Of a DNA stretch of 29,610 bases, positions 12,960 through 20,632 are shown piece after piece. How positions within the stretch are numbered: position 1 is the first letter of the stretch; every line of letters begins with the position of its first letter. A program made the translations under genes and the position numbers. The notes beneath the pieces were generated by a model. The model ran no database searches, was not told the origin of the DNA, and saw only the letters and a program-made list of their open reading frames with translations. Origin of the DNA: a virus; IMG/VR virus record IMGVR_UViG_3300036715_000668, positions 1 to 29,610 of that record, one strand, 5' to 3'.

Positions 12960-14384
12960 ATGAAATACCTATCAAATATTGATCTAGTTAAGAATCAACT
13001 TTTAAATGCATCTGTGCATAATTCTGCAACTCCTCCAACTAATCCAGTAGAAGGCCAGATTTATTTTAATACAACATCTGGTGATAAACAGTTTTACTAC
13101 TTTAATGGTACTAACTGGATTAATCCTTCAGCTATTGACTTATCAAGTCTAGTTGCAAAATCATTGTATGATGCCTATACAATCCTCATGGCTACCGCAG
13201 ATAATAACCCTGTTCCTCTAACAGTTGGTGAGCAGACTGTTGTTGGTCGTGTAACAGGTGGTGCTATTGCAGCTATTGCTATCATTTCAGACCTCACAGC
13301 TGCAATTGCAAATAATGATTCTATCCCAAGTGCCAAAGAAGTTAAACGATATATTGAGACAAAACAGAATTTGCTTACCTTTGGTATTGCACAGACTAAT
13401 GCTGTGCTTGTAAGTGCAGCTGATGTAGCCGCTGGTGAGTATGCTAGGTTTACAAACACTGGTCTTGAGAGCCGTACTGCAGCAGAAGTACTTGCAGATA
13501 TAGGAGCACTTGCAGTATCTGCTATCGATACAGATAATACTCTAGCAGCTAATAGCGATACCAAAGTGGCCTCACAAAAAGCTATTAAAGCCTATACTGA
13601 TGCTCTTATTGCAACTGCTAATGCAGTTGTCTATAAAGGTATTATTGATTGTTCTAATAATCCAAACTTTCCAGCTGCTGATGCAGGTTGGTTATATATA
13701 GTAAGTGTTGCTGGTAAAATTGGTGGTGAGGCTGGACAGTCAGTTGAAGCTGGTGATATTATTATTTGTAACACGGATGCAACCCCATCAGGCTCAGATG
13801 CTACGCAAGGAACTAAGTGGAATGTTATTCAGAAAAATATTACAGGTGCCGTTACTGGTCCCGCTTCTTCTATAGATGGTAACATTGCCGTCTTTGATCA
13901 AACAACTGGTAAGCTTATTAAAGATGGTGGTGTTACAATAGCTTCTTTACAAAACCAGAACGCTAATCATACTGGTGATGTAATTGGTGCAACTACTTTA
14001 ACTATTGCTCTTAATGCTGTCACACTGGCTAAGATGGCTAAACTCCCAGCTAATACTATAATAGGTAATAACACAGCTGGAACTGCTGATCCAAAAGCTT
14101 TAACTGCTGCTGAAGTTCGTACAATGTTGAATGTGGCTGATGGTGCTACTAGCAATATTGGTACTGTTGTTAAAGTAGCAGCTAGTGTTGGAAATGATGA
14201 AGCTAAGGACTTTGCTGTAGTGCATAATCTTAATACACGAGATGTTGTTGTAGGAATTTTTGAAACTGCTTCACCTTGGGCAGCTGTTCAAGTTGATTAT
14301 GAATTAACAGATGTAAATACAGTTACATTACATTTTGCTAGTGCGCCTACCTCTAACCAATATAGAGTTGTAATAACAGCATAG
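12960..14384 (+). CDS. Tail-fibre-like structural protein (474 aa)
   Basis: SD AAAGGAG before ATG 12960. The N-terminus has the fibre motif PVEGQIYFNTTSGDKQFYYF (30-49). The shaft has Ala/Ile/Asn-rich helical and beta segments including 'DTDNTLAANSDTKVASQKAI' (197-216), a marker of phage fibre proteins, and the C-terminal domain (about 415-474) resembles the tip of the 137-aa protein before it. It probably trimerises. Receptor specificity cannot be judged. It ends with TAG, with TAA five codons on. Confidence 0.8.
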   Translation: MKYLSNIDLVKNQLLNASVHNSATPPTNPVEGQIYFNTTSGDKQFYYFNGTNWINPSAIDLSSLVAKSLYDAYTILMATADNNPVPLTVGEQTVVGRVTGGAIAAIAIISDLTAAIANNDSIPSAKEVKRYIETKQNLLTFGIAQTNAVLVSAADVAAGEYARFTNTGLESRTAAEVLADIGALAVSAIDTDNTLAANSDTKVASQKAIKAYTDALIATANAVVYKGIIDCSNNPNFPAADAGWLYIVSVAGKIGGEAGQSVEAGDIIICNTDATPSGSDATQGTKWNVIQKNITGAVTGPASSIDGNIAVFDQTTGKLIKDGGVTIASLQNQNANHTGDVIGATTLTIALNAVTLAKMAKLPANTIIGNNTAGTADPKALTAAEVRTMLNVADGATSNIGTVVKVAASVGNDEAKDFAVVHNLNTRDVVVGIFETASPWAAVQVDYELTDVNTVTLHFASAPTSNQYRVVITA

Positions 14385-14398
14385 TATAGGGGTGGATA

Positions 14399-16366
14399 AT
14401 GAAACATCTTAGTAAGGATATTTTTATACCTTCTACTGCAGACCAGGCCTCACTAAATGTGGTGCCTGGTTCTGCTGTATCTAATCCAGAATCAGGCGAT
14501 ATTTGGAATGAATCTGGTGCTTTAAAGTTTAGAACTCTTACTGACATTAAAACATTAGCAACTACAGACCAGCTTATTAGTTCTGCTTCTGCTATTGCTT
14601 ATACTCCAACAGCACCGATTACAAGTACAACAGTACAAGGAGCATTAGACCAAGTAGCTAATGCAGCACAAGCTGCCACAGCTTCTTGTGATGGCTATGC
14701 CACTGCTATACAAATAGCAAAACTTGATGGTATAGCAGCTGGGGCAGAGGTTAATGTCAATGCTGACTGGAATGCAGAAAGTGGTAGTGCACAGATACTA
14801 AATAAACCTTTAACATATGCTCCTTCAGCACATACAATAGCATCACATTCAGATTGGCCTGCGGCTGTAAGTATGACAGAGGTTGGTTATCTTGATGGTG
14901 TTACTTCAAGCATACAGACACAGGTAGATGGTAAAATGCCATTAGCAGGTACAACTGGGGCAGTGGCATTTGGGACAGTGACCACAACTGGCAATGTTGG
15001 AATAGGAACTGCAAGTCCAGCTTATCTGCTAACACAAAAATCTACTTCTGCCTTGGAGTCTGCGTCTTTGGGTGCTGAGTTGGCAGTCAACAATTGGACT
15101 ACGACTGGCTGGACAGGAAATTTTGCTTCTGGCTTTACTCATACTACTGGTAATACGACAGCTTTAACTAACACTCTTGCAGCGACGGTAAACAATCTTT
15201 ATCAAATTTCATATACTGTGACTAATAGAACTACTGGCAGTTTCGTTATTAGTTTTGGTGGGGTAACTGCCCCATCAGCTTATGCAACTGGTGCTTGGGG
15301 GCCTAAAGCCACTTCAACTGGCACTTTGTCAATCACTCCTACTTCTGATTTTAATGGTACAATTGTTATTAGTGTGAAACAAATAACAGGTATTTATTCT
15401 CCAACTTATGTTATATCTGATAGTACTGGAAACAATACGCTAGAAATTCATAGTTCCCTAGGTTTTTTGAATAACACTTTTATTGGAAAAAATGCAGGTA
15501 GGTATAACACAACAGGCAATAATAATTCAGCTCATGGAGTATCTACACTTCAAAGCAATACCACAGGTTATAGCAATACAGCTCAAGGTGTATCTACTCT
15601 TCAAAGCAACACAACAGGTTATAACAATTCAGCTCATGGAGTATCTGCACTTCAAAATAACACCACAGGTTATGGCAATTCAGCTCATGGAGTATATGCT
15701 CTTCAAAACAACACAACAGGCTATAACAATTCAGCTCATGGAGTATCTGCTCTTCAAAGCAATACTACAGGTAATAGTAATGCAGCTCATGGAGTATCTG
15801 CTCTTCAAAGCAACAATGTAGGTTATAGCAATGCAGCTCAAGGTTACGCAGCTCTTTATAACAATACTTCTGGCTATTGTAATGCAGCTCATGGTGCATA
15901 TGCTCTTTTTTCAAATACCACTGGTTATAACAATTTAGCTCAAGGTGTGTATGCTGGTCGCTATATCTCTGGCGGCAGTACTGCTAACCAAACCTCCAAT
16001 AACTCTATATACATTGGTTATAACTCAATGGCTTTAGCAAATGGAGATACCAATGAGATTGTTATTGGAGCTTCAGCAACAGGGAATGGTTCAAATTCTG
16101 TAACATTAGGTAATAATTCAATAACTAAGACTGTTTTGACCGGTAATGTACTCCTAGGTACGACGACAGATGACGGTTCTGGCGCTAAGTTACAGGTTAA
16201 TGGTGGAATACGTTCAACTGGTCAGTTAACACATGTGGCTCCAACATCATTAACACTTTCAGCAATTAGAGAATGTGGTTTGTGTTATGTAGATGATACA
16301 CATATAAAAATTTATATGAAAGGCGCTGATGGTACTGTCCGTTCCAGTACACTTACACTTGCTTAA
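14399..16366 (+). CDS. Large tail fibre/adhesin with YadA-head-like repeats
   Basis: 655 aa, start ATG 14399 after GGGGTGG. Shaft segments include KLDGIAAGAEVNVNADWNAE (109-128) and the 'ILNKP' marker of phage fibres; residues about 220-345 form a beta-sandwich-like domain (NWTTTGWTGNFASGFTHTTG ...) possibly binding sugar. Residues 370-522 are nine 17-residue repeats (NTTGYNNSAHGVSALQS type), like the left-handed beta-roll heads of trimeric autotransporter adhesins. After them come SIYIGYNSMALANGDTNEIV and a C-terminal domain ending SSTLTLA. Likely the main host-recognition fibre. Confidence 0.85.
   Translation: MKHLSKDIFIPSTADQASLNVVPGSAVSNPESGDIWNESGALKFRTLTDIKTLATTDQLISSASAIAYTPTAPITSTTVQGALDQVANAAQAATASCDGYATAIQIAKLDGIAAGAEVNVNADWNAESGSAQILNKPLTYAPSAHTIASHSDWPAAVSMTEVGYLDGVTSSIQTQVDGKMPLAGTTGAVAFGTVTTTGNVGIGTASPAYLLTQKSTSALESASLGAELAVNNWTTTGWTGNFASGFTHTTGNTTALTNTLAATVNNLYQISYTVTNRTTGSFVISFGGVTAPSAYATGAWGPKATSTGTLSITPTSDFNGTIVISVKQITGIYSPTYVISDSTGNNTLEIHSSLGFLNNTFIGKNAGRYNTTGNNNSAHGVSTLQSNTTGYSNTAQGVSTLQSNTTGYNNSAHGVSALQNNTTGYGNSAHGVYALQNNTTGYNNSAHGVSALQSNTTGNSNAAHGVSALQSNNVGYSNAAQGYAALYNNTSGYCNAAHGAYALFSNTTGYNNLAQGVYAGRYISGGSTANQTSNNSIYIGYNSMALANGDTNEIVIGASATGNGSNSVTLGNNSITKTVLTGNVLLGTTTDDGSGAKLQVNGGIRSTGQLTHVAPTSLTLSAIRECGLCYVDDTHIKIYMKGADGTVRSSTLTLA
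15506..15964 (+). repeat. Nine tandem 51-bp repeats in the fibre gene
   Basis: In-frame units of 51 bp encode NTTGxxNxAxGVxALQx. Units 3-6 are the most alike at the DNA level; units 7-9 have drifted. Near-identity in the centre suggests recent expansion by unequal recombination, so repeat number may vary between relatives. Confidence 0.9.
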
Positions 16367-16376
16367 AGGAGCAAAT

Positions 16377-16676
16377 ATGAGTACAGTAAACTACAGTGAA
16401 TCAACAATATCAGGTACAAGCTGGAAACGTATCAGTAGAATACAGATAGACAACCCAAGACCTCCTTTAATTCCTAGTATGATGATGGTAGAAGATGAAG
16501 TTGTCAATATAGGGGTGAAAGAAATTAGTACGCGAGTTGCTAATTTGTCTTGCCAATTTGACCCAGCAGATCCAGATGATTTGATGCTATATGATTTGCT
16601 AAATAAGAAGTATGTCAAGTTAAGAGAAGCACGTGATGCAGCAGTAATAACTGAGACAACTGAGGTGACAGTATGA
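16377..16676 (+). CDS. Hypothetical fibre-region protein (99 aa)
   Basis: Start at ATG 16377 with SD AAAGGAG; a longer frame inside the fibre gene is rejected. The protein starts MSTVNYSESTISGTSWKRIS and contains a proline-rich segment NPRPPLIPSMMMVEDEV, then a long polar helix near the end (LNKKYVKLREARDAA). Position right after the adhesin suggests a fibre accessory or chaperone, but this is inference. The next gene overlaps by ATGA. Confidence 0.65.
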   Translation: MSTVNYSESTISGTSWKRISRIQIDNPRPPLIPSMMMVEDEVVNIGVKEISTRVANLSCQFDPADPDDLMLYDLLNKKYVKLREARDAAVITETTEVTV

Positions 16677-16918
16677 TTAAGCTTTGGATTTATAATCAAC
16701 TTCTTGTAATGGATTGTGGTCTTAATGCATTATTTGGTGGGAGTCCTTTTGAAACATGCTCAAGTAGGCTGGGAAGGCATTACAACACATCAAGAGTTGC
16801 CAGAATAGTAGCTGATATTATTGACTGGTTGGCGTTCAAACTAGCTGGAGAGGTAAATCACTGTAAGAGTAATATTCTTGATTCATCACGATATGAAAAC
16901 AGGGAAATAATAAAATAA
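16673..16918 (+). CDS. Hypothetical phage protein (81 aa)
   Basis: ATGA-coupled to the previous gene. The sequence has the pattern 'ALFGGSPFETCSSRLGR ... IDWLAF ... NHC', which I associate with short proteins found near lysis genes of many phages of Gram-negative hosts; their function is unknown. Four Cys and one His (NHC) may bind metal. It stands upstream of the endolysin gene after a 145-base gap. Confidence 0.65.
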   Translation: MIKLWIYNQLLVMDCGLNALFGGSPFETCSSRLGRHYNTSRVARIVADIIDWLAFKLAGEVNHCKSNILDSSRYENREIIK

Positions 16919-17063
16919 TGCGAGTTATATCATAGTGTTTGAAACTGTGATGAATAGCACAGACTGGTATATAATCGCTTTCAATTAGCAGTATTAAAAA
17001 GAAACGCGTGAGTGCATTGCCCAGAAAAACAGCTACAAGAAGTGTATATAGTAGGCTATAACC

Positions 17064-17657
17064 ATGATAAGACTAGTATTCTATATACTGTTATTATTTA
17101 TACCAATCCAGGTAAAAGCAGCTAGTATTGATAAAGCACTAGTTGTTGTATTTGGTCATGAGGGTGGTCTACAGTGTGATCCTGACGACCCAGGCAACTG
17201 GACAGGGGGGAAAGTTGGGCATGGTAGACATGGCTGTACTAAATTTGGCATTGCTACTAACTCTTATCCTAATGTGAATATTAAGGCACTAACAATAACA
17301 CAAGCGAGGAATATCTATAAACGAGACTATTGGGACCCACTACACCTAACTGAGTTTGAAGGACAATGGATAGCAACTGAAACATTTGATACAGCAGTTA
17401 ACTGTGGAAAAACAACAGCCGCTAATATGCACTTGCGGTTAATTAATGCCTTTGGTCCGGCACACTACCTTTTAAATGGTAAGATAAACAGTGAGCAAGT
17501 AGAGTGGATAAATAAGTTTACTAGAAAGAAGATCAACCGTATTACCTATTATAAAGCTTTGAATGTTCTACAAGGAGAACGCTACTTGGTAATTATTGAA
17601 CATAAGCCAAAGATGATTAAATACGTTAATAGCTGGTATATGCGGGTGGGACAATGA
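17064..17657 (+). CDS. Endolysin, GH108 muramidase with signal peptide
   Basis: 197 aa. Residues 1-19 (MIRLVFYILLLFIPIQVKA) form a Sec signal peptide or signal anchor. The catalytic signature GHEGG (31-35, Glu33 as general acid) is followed by DPDDPGNWTGGKVG (39-52) and CTKFGIATNSYPN, all diagnostic of glycoside hydrolase family 108; the later part (ITQARNIYKRDYWDPL and the segment after TFDTAVNCG) matches the associated peptidoglycan-binding domain. It cleaves the glycan chain of peptidoglycan. Export through Sec would make lysis partly independent of a large-hole holin. It lies far from the spanins. Confidence 0.9.
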   Translation: MIRLVFYILLLFIPIQVKAASIDKALVVVFGHEGGLQCDPDDPGNWTGGKVGHGRHGCTKFGIATNSYPNVNIKALTITQARNIYKRDYWDPLHLTEFEGQWIATETFDTAVNCGKTTAANMHLRLINAFGPAHYLLNGKINSEQVEWINKFTRKKINRITYYKALNVLQGERYLVIIEHKPKMIKYVNSWYMRVGQ

Positions 17658-17898
17658 CAGCTGTAGTAGGTTTATGACAAAGGACTTAATGGAATATATT
17701 TCTTGAAACTATGTCTTTTCACTACTAAACCATATGAATGATATAATTGGAGGTTATTATGGACGGGTAAAGTGATTCATACTATTATTCACAACATATC
17801 AACCTTTTAATTTATTGGGTGGCGACTAGATTCCACATGTTATAAAATAGCGGTTAATAATTCGATTTTACTTATCCTAACTACATAAGGAGTTACAC

Positions 17899-18753
17899 AT
17901 GCAAACTAACACACAAGCTTTCAGTATCACAAAAGGTCTATCTTTTAGCGCTATCTTAGAGTATAAAGAAGATGGCAAACGAGTTTTTACTGATTACACA
18001 GGATATGAGTTTAAGGCCCAGTTCCGCGCGGCTAAAAGTCCGGTAGCTGACTTATTTGCAACTGTAGTGCCTGTGGCTGTTGGTCTTGGTCAACTTCGCA
18101 TATCTCTAACAGATGCCCAAACAGATTTATTTACTGGTACAACTATTTACTATGACATTCTGGCTAAGCCGCCAGTTGGGGTAGTAGAAAAGATTTATGA
18201 AGGTGTAGTTACTCTAATAACTCCAGTAAGTGTTACACAGTGGGAGAATATTCCTCCTGTGACAACTCCATCAATACTAACTGGTTCATTTAATACTGAC
18301 CAATCTCTTACTCTGACGGTTAATGAAGCTGGTGCTGTAATTTACTACACAACTGATGGTTCAGTGCCTACAGCTTCATCTACCAAGTATACAACCCCAA
18401 TTGCAATCACAACAACTACTACAGTCAAGTTCTTTGCTGTTGATACAGCTGGTAATGTTGAGGCAGTTCATACTGAAGTTTATACTATTGACAAGGTTGC
18501 ACCTGTTACTACTTGTAATCAGGCAGATAATGCTCATATCTCAACTACTGATAATATTACTTTAACCACTAATGAAACAGCCAAAACATACTATACAACT
18601 GATGGTTCAACACCTACTAAAAACTCTACATTGTATGCTGGTGCATTCCAGTTAGCTGCTGGTACATATACAATCAAGTTCTTCTCTGTTGATACTGCTG
18701 GCAATGTTGAAGCAGTAAAAACAGTATCTGGTATAGTCGTCTCACAGGGATGA
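17899..18753 (+). CDS. Virion protein with two chitobiase-type Ig-like domains
   Basis: 284 aa, SD AAGGAG. Residues 1-110 match the layout of the 131-aa protein at 12142-12537 (GYEFKAQFR ... LTDAQTD ... YEGVVTL). Then two tandem domains, about 125-200 and 205-284, each with the motif YYTTDGSxPTxxS and 'VKFFAVDTAGNVEAV', belonging to the chitobiase/beta-hexosaminidase C-terminal-like family of Ig folds that are common on phage virions and bind carbohydrate weakly. Likely displayed on the capsid or tail. A hairpin terminator-like element follows. Confidence 0.8.
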   Translation: MQTNTQAFSITKGLSFSAILEYKEDGKRVFTDYTGYEFKAQFRAAKSPVADLFATVVPVAVGLGQLRISLTDAQTDLFTGTTIYYDILAKPPVGVVEKIYEGVVTLITPVSVTQWENIPPVTTPSILTGSFNTDQSLTLTVNEAGAVIYYTTDGSVPTASSTKYTTPIAITTTTTVKFFAVDTAGNVEAVHTEVYTIDKVAPVTTCNQADNAHISTTDNITLTTNETAKTYYTTDGSTPTKNSTLYAGAFQLAAGTYTIKFFSVDTAGNVEAVKTVSGIVVSQG

Positions 18754-18773
18754 CATAGATAAGATTACTGAAG

Positions 18774-18823
18774 CCTGCCGCTTAGCCTGTAAAAAGTTTA
18801 AGCGGCAGGTTAAAGAATTTTTT
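18774..18823 (+). terminator. Terminator-like hairpin before the protease-scaffold gene
   Basis: A perfect 11-bp GC-rich stem (CCTGCCGCTTA at 18774-18784 with TAAGCGGCAGG at 18799-18809), a 14-base loop, and a six-T tract nine bases beyond the stem. The gap before the T-tract weakens the intrinsic-terminator reading. Confidence 0.5.
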
Positions 18824-18845
18824 GAAGACCTGGAGAGTCAATATT

Positions 18846-20141
18846 ATGAGGCCAACAGCACAGGAACTTGCTATAATAAACAGTAGATTGCCAGGAACAA
18901 CAATGAGCGAGAGCCAAGTTGAAGTACTGCCATTTCGACTGTTTGATAATCAACTAACAGACCGTTATACCATCATGTCCCAGGAGATGATGAAAAAAAT
19001 GGCACTAGATGCTAATAATGGTATGATTGCATTTAACTCTATGCATCAATCATCAAGTACTCTTCCAGTAGGGCGCTCTATTGCTGGTCAGATAGTTACA
19101 GATGGTACAAATAGTGAGTTACAGGTTAAACTCTATGCTGTTATACAGCGACCTGATGGTACCACAATGGAAGATGGTAAGGATATAGCTGATCGTTATA
19201 ATACGGGTGCTGTTTATGCATGTTCGGCTGGTGTTCAGGTTGGTTTCTATCAGTGTAGTATCTGTGGTAATGACATTCGTGACTGGCAAAACTGTGATCA
19301 CTTTCCTGGCGAAACCTATATTATAGACGAAAAGCCTGTAGTGGCTACGGCTTTAATGACTGGGCATGACATTCAGAATGGTATAGCTATGGACTGTGGA
19401 TGTTATGAATGTTCAGCAGTAACAGCTGGTGGTGTTCGTAATGCATCTGTTTTATCAGAGTCTTTTAGTCTATACTCAAAAGATCTAGATGTAAAAGAGT
19501 TTAAAAAGTCTCAGTTTGAAGGTAAAGAAATCGCTGAGCATATTACACTAATGCCATATACGGCAAAACCTAATAAGGAGGAAGTACCTATGGGAGATAT
19601 AGCCCAAGACAAAGAATTGCTATCTAAGAACTATGAACTAGTTGCTGAGAAAGCAAAAATCGAAGTAAAACTAGCAACACTTGAAGGGGAGTTTAACCTC
19701 CTGAAGACTACTTCTGAGGCAGTAGCAAAACAGCTAGAGACTACTCAAGCTGAATTTGCTCAGTCTAAAATAGACCTGGCAGGTGCGTTAGCATCTGTTG
19801 AGGAGTTTACAAAAAAGACTGCAGACCTAGAAGCAGCTGCAGAAGCTTTAAAAGTTGAGTATGAAGCAAAGATAGCTGATGCTGAAACTAAAGTAGCTAA
19901 TGCTGCCGCCTTTAAAGCTGCTTATATAGCTATTGTAGAAGCTGATGGCGTTAAGATTGCTCGTGAAGCCGACTATGCTTCTAAGTCTTTAGAAGAGCTT
20001 CAGGCTCTGCATACAGAGTACTTAGCAGAAATTGCTAAGCTTCCTTCTGGTCAACAGACAAGTATAGATGATGCTGGGACTCAAGTTGTATCTGGTGCTT
20101 ATGTAGGTATTCCTGAAGATCTATTCAAAACTGGCCGATAG
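18846..20141 (+). CDS. Putative prohead protease-scaffold protein
   Basis: 431 aa, start ATG 18846 (SD GGAG; a TTG eight codons earlier overlaps the T-tract and is not preferred). The N-terminal domain (1-230) has a layout like head maturation proteases: MAFNSMHQ-type region (IAFNSMHQSSSTLPVGRSIA) with a candidate catalytic His, a beta core, a CSICGNDIRDWQNCDHFPG zinc-like knuckle, and a candidate Ser region (SVLSESFSLYS). Residues 250-400 are a long charged coiled coil typical of scaffolds. Its position just before decoration and capsid genes fits. The catalytic assignment is tentative. Ends TAG, with TAA two codons on. Confidence 0.7.
   Translation: MRPTAQELAIINSRLPGTTMSESQVEVLPFRLFDNQLTDRYTIMSQEMMKKMALDANNGMIAFNSMHQSSSTLPVGRSIAGQIVTDGTNSELQVKLYAVIQRPDGTTMEDGKDIADRYNTGAVYACSAGVQVGFYQCSICGNDIRDWQNCDHFPGETYIIDEKPVVATALMTGHDIQNGIAMDCGCYECSAVTAGGVRNASVLSESFSLYSKDLDVKEFKKSQFEGKEIAEHITLMPYTAKPNKEEVPMGDIAQDKELLSKNYELVAEKAKIEVKLATLEGEFNLLKTTSEAVAKQLETTQAEFAQSKIDLAGALASVEEFTKKTADLEAAAEALKVEYEAKIADAETKVANAAAFKAAYIAIVEADGVKIAREADYASKSLEELQALHTEYLAEIAKLPSGQQTSIDDAGTQVVSGAYVGIPEDLFKTGR
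19590..20141 (+). CDS. Nested scaffold protein from an internal start
   Basis: Inside the protease-scaffold frame, ATG 19590 is preceded by a full SD (AAGGAGG, eight-base spacer) and opens MGDIAQDKELLSKNYELVAE in the same frame. The 183-aa product would be the coiled-coil scaffold alone, as with lambda Nu3 inside gene C. The scaffold fills the prohead during capsid assembly and is later removed by the protease. Strong SDs are otherwise uncommon within coding sequence here. Not proven. Confidence 0.6.
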   Translation: MGDIAQDKELLSKNYELVAEKAKIEVKLATLEGEFNLLKTTSEAVAKQLETTQAEFAQSKIDLAGALASVEEFTKKTADLEAAAEALKVEYEAKIADAETKVANAAAFKAAYIAIVEADGVKIAREADYASKSLEELQALHTEYLAEIAKLPSGQQTSIDDAGTQVVSGAYVGIPEDLFKTGR

Positions 20142-20173
20142 TGTAAATAAAAACTAATATGGAGGATTACAAA

Positions 20174-20605
20174 ATGTACATTAATCATCAGGGAATTGGA
20201 ACTGGCGGTGGGCTTCCTTTTTCATTAGCAGCTGGTCTTAGAACACCTGTTGCTCAGCAAGCAACATTTACAGCTTATAATAAACTGGCTACTCGTACAG
20301 CTGTACAGGGTCAAGTTGATCTTTGTGGAGCTGGTGAAATTGCAGTAGGTGTTTTTGTCGATTGTTCACCTAAAGGTGATACATGCACTGTTGAAACAGA
20401 AGGTTTTAACTGGGTTAAGTATACTGGTACAGCTCCTGCTGTTGGTGACCTTGTTACTCCTGCTGCTGGTGGCTTAGTAGCTCTAGTAGCTGCTGGTGCT
20501 GGCTCAGCTGCTGCTGTAACTCTTGGTGAACTTCGCGCAGGTGTTTGGCAGGTTGATCAAGTCAATACTGCTGATACAACTGTTCTAATTCAATTAGGCC
20601 ACTAA
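20174..20605 (+). CDS. Putative capsid decoration protein (143 aa)
   Basis: Start set at ATG 20174, eight bases after SD GGAGG (an upstream ATG overlaps that SD). The Gly/Ala-rich beta pattern (GEIAVGVFVDCSPKGDTCTV, VGDLVTPAAGGLVALVAAGA) is that of small capsid-stabilising proteins related to DUF2190. It lies directly before the major capsid gene, the usual place for the decoration protein, which binds the outside of the expanded head. Confidence 0.7.
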   Translation: MYINHQGIGTGGGLPFSLAAGLRTPVAQQATFTAYNKLATRTAVQGQVDLCGAGEIAVGVFVDCSPKGDTCTVETEGFNWVKYTGTAPAVGDLVTPAAGGLVALVAAGAGSAAAVTLGELRAGVWQVDQVNTADTTVLIQLGH

Positions 20606-20632
20606 AACTCACTATATAAGGAGATAAATCAG

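Noticed and set aside
15483-15821. A 112-codon alternative frame through the fibre repeats
   Set aside because: It is open only because the 51-bp repeats lack stops in that frame; the real fibre frame covers it and there is no SD.
14399-16366. Diversity-generating retroelement or variable region in the fibre
   Set aside because: No reverse transcriptase gene or template/variable repeat pair was seen; the repeats are in-frame protein repeats.
16919-17063. Protein-like frame with TGA/TAG read as Trp, and a TATAAT box at 16970
   Set aside because: Three stops in 48 codons is what chance gives, and the box lacks a matching -35 element.
17658-17898. Possible decayed gene after the endolysin (MTKDLMEYIS frame, plus an SD followed by ATG GAC GGG TAA)
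   Set aside because: The frame contains stops at about the rate expected by chance in AT-rich DNA and has no recognisable motif. No feature is called in this gap.
18822-18845. TTG start eight codons upstream for the protease-scaffold protein
   Set aside because: It overlaps the T-tract of the upstream hairpin and has no SD; ATG 18846 does.
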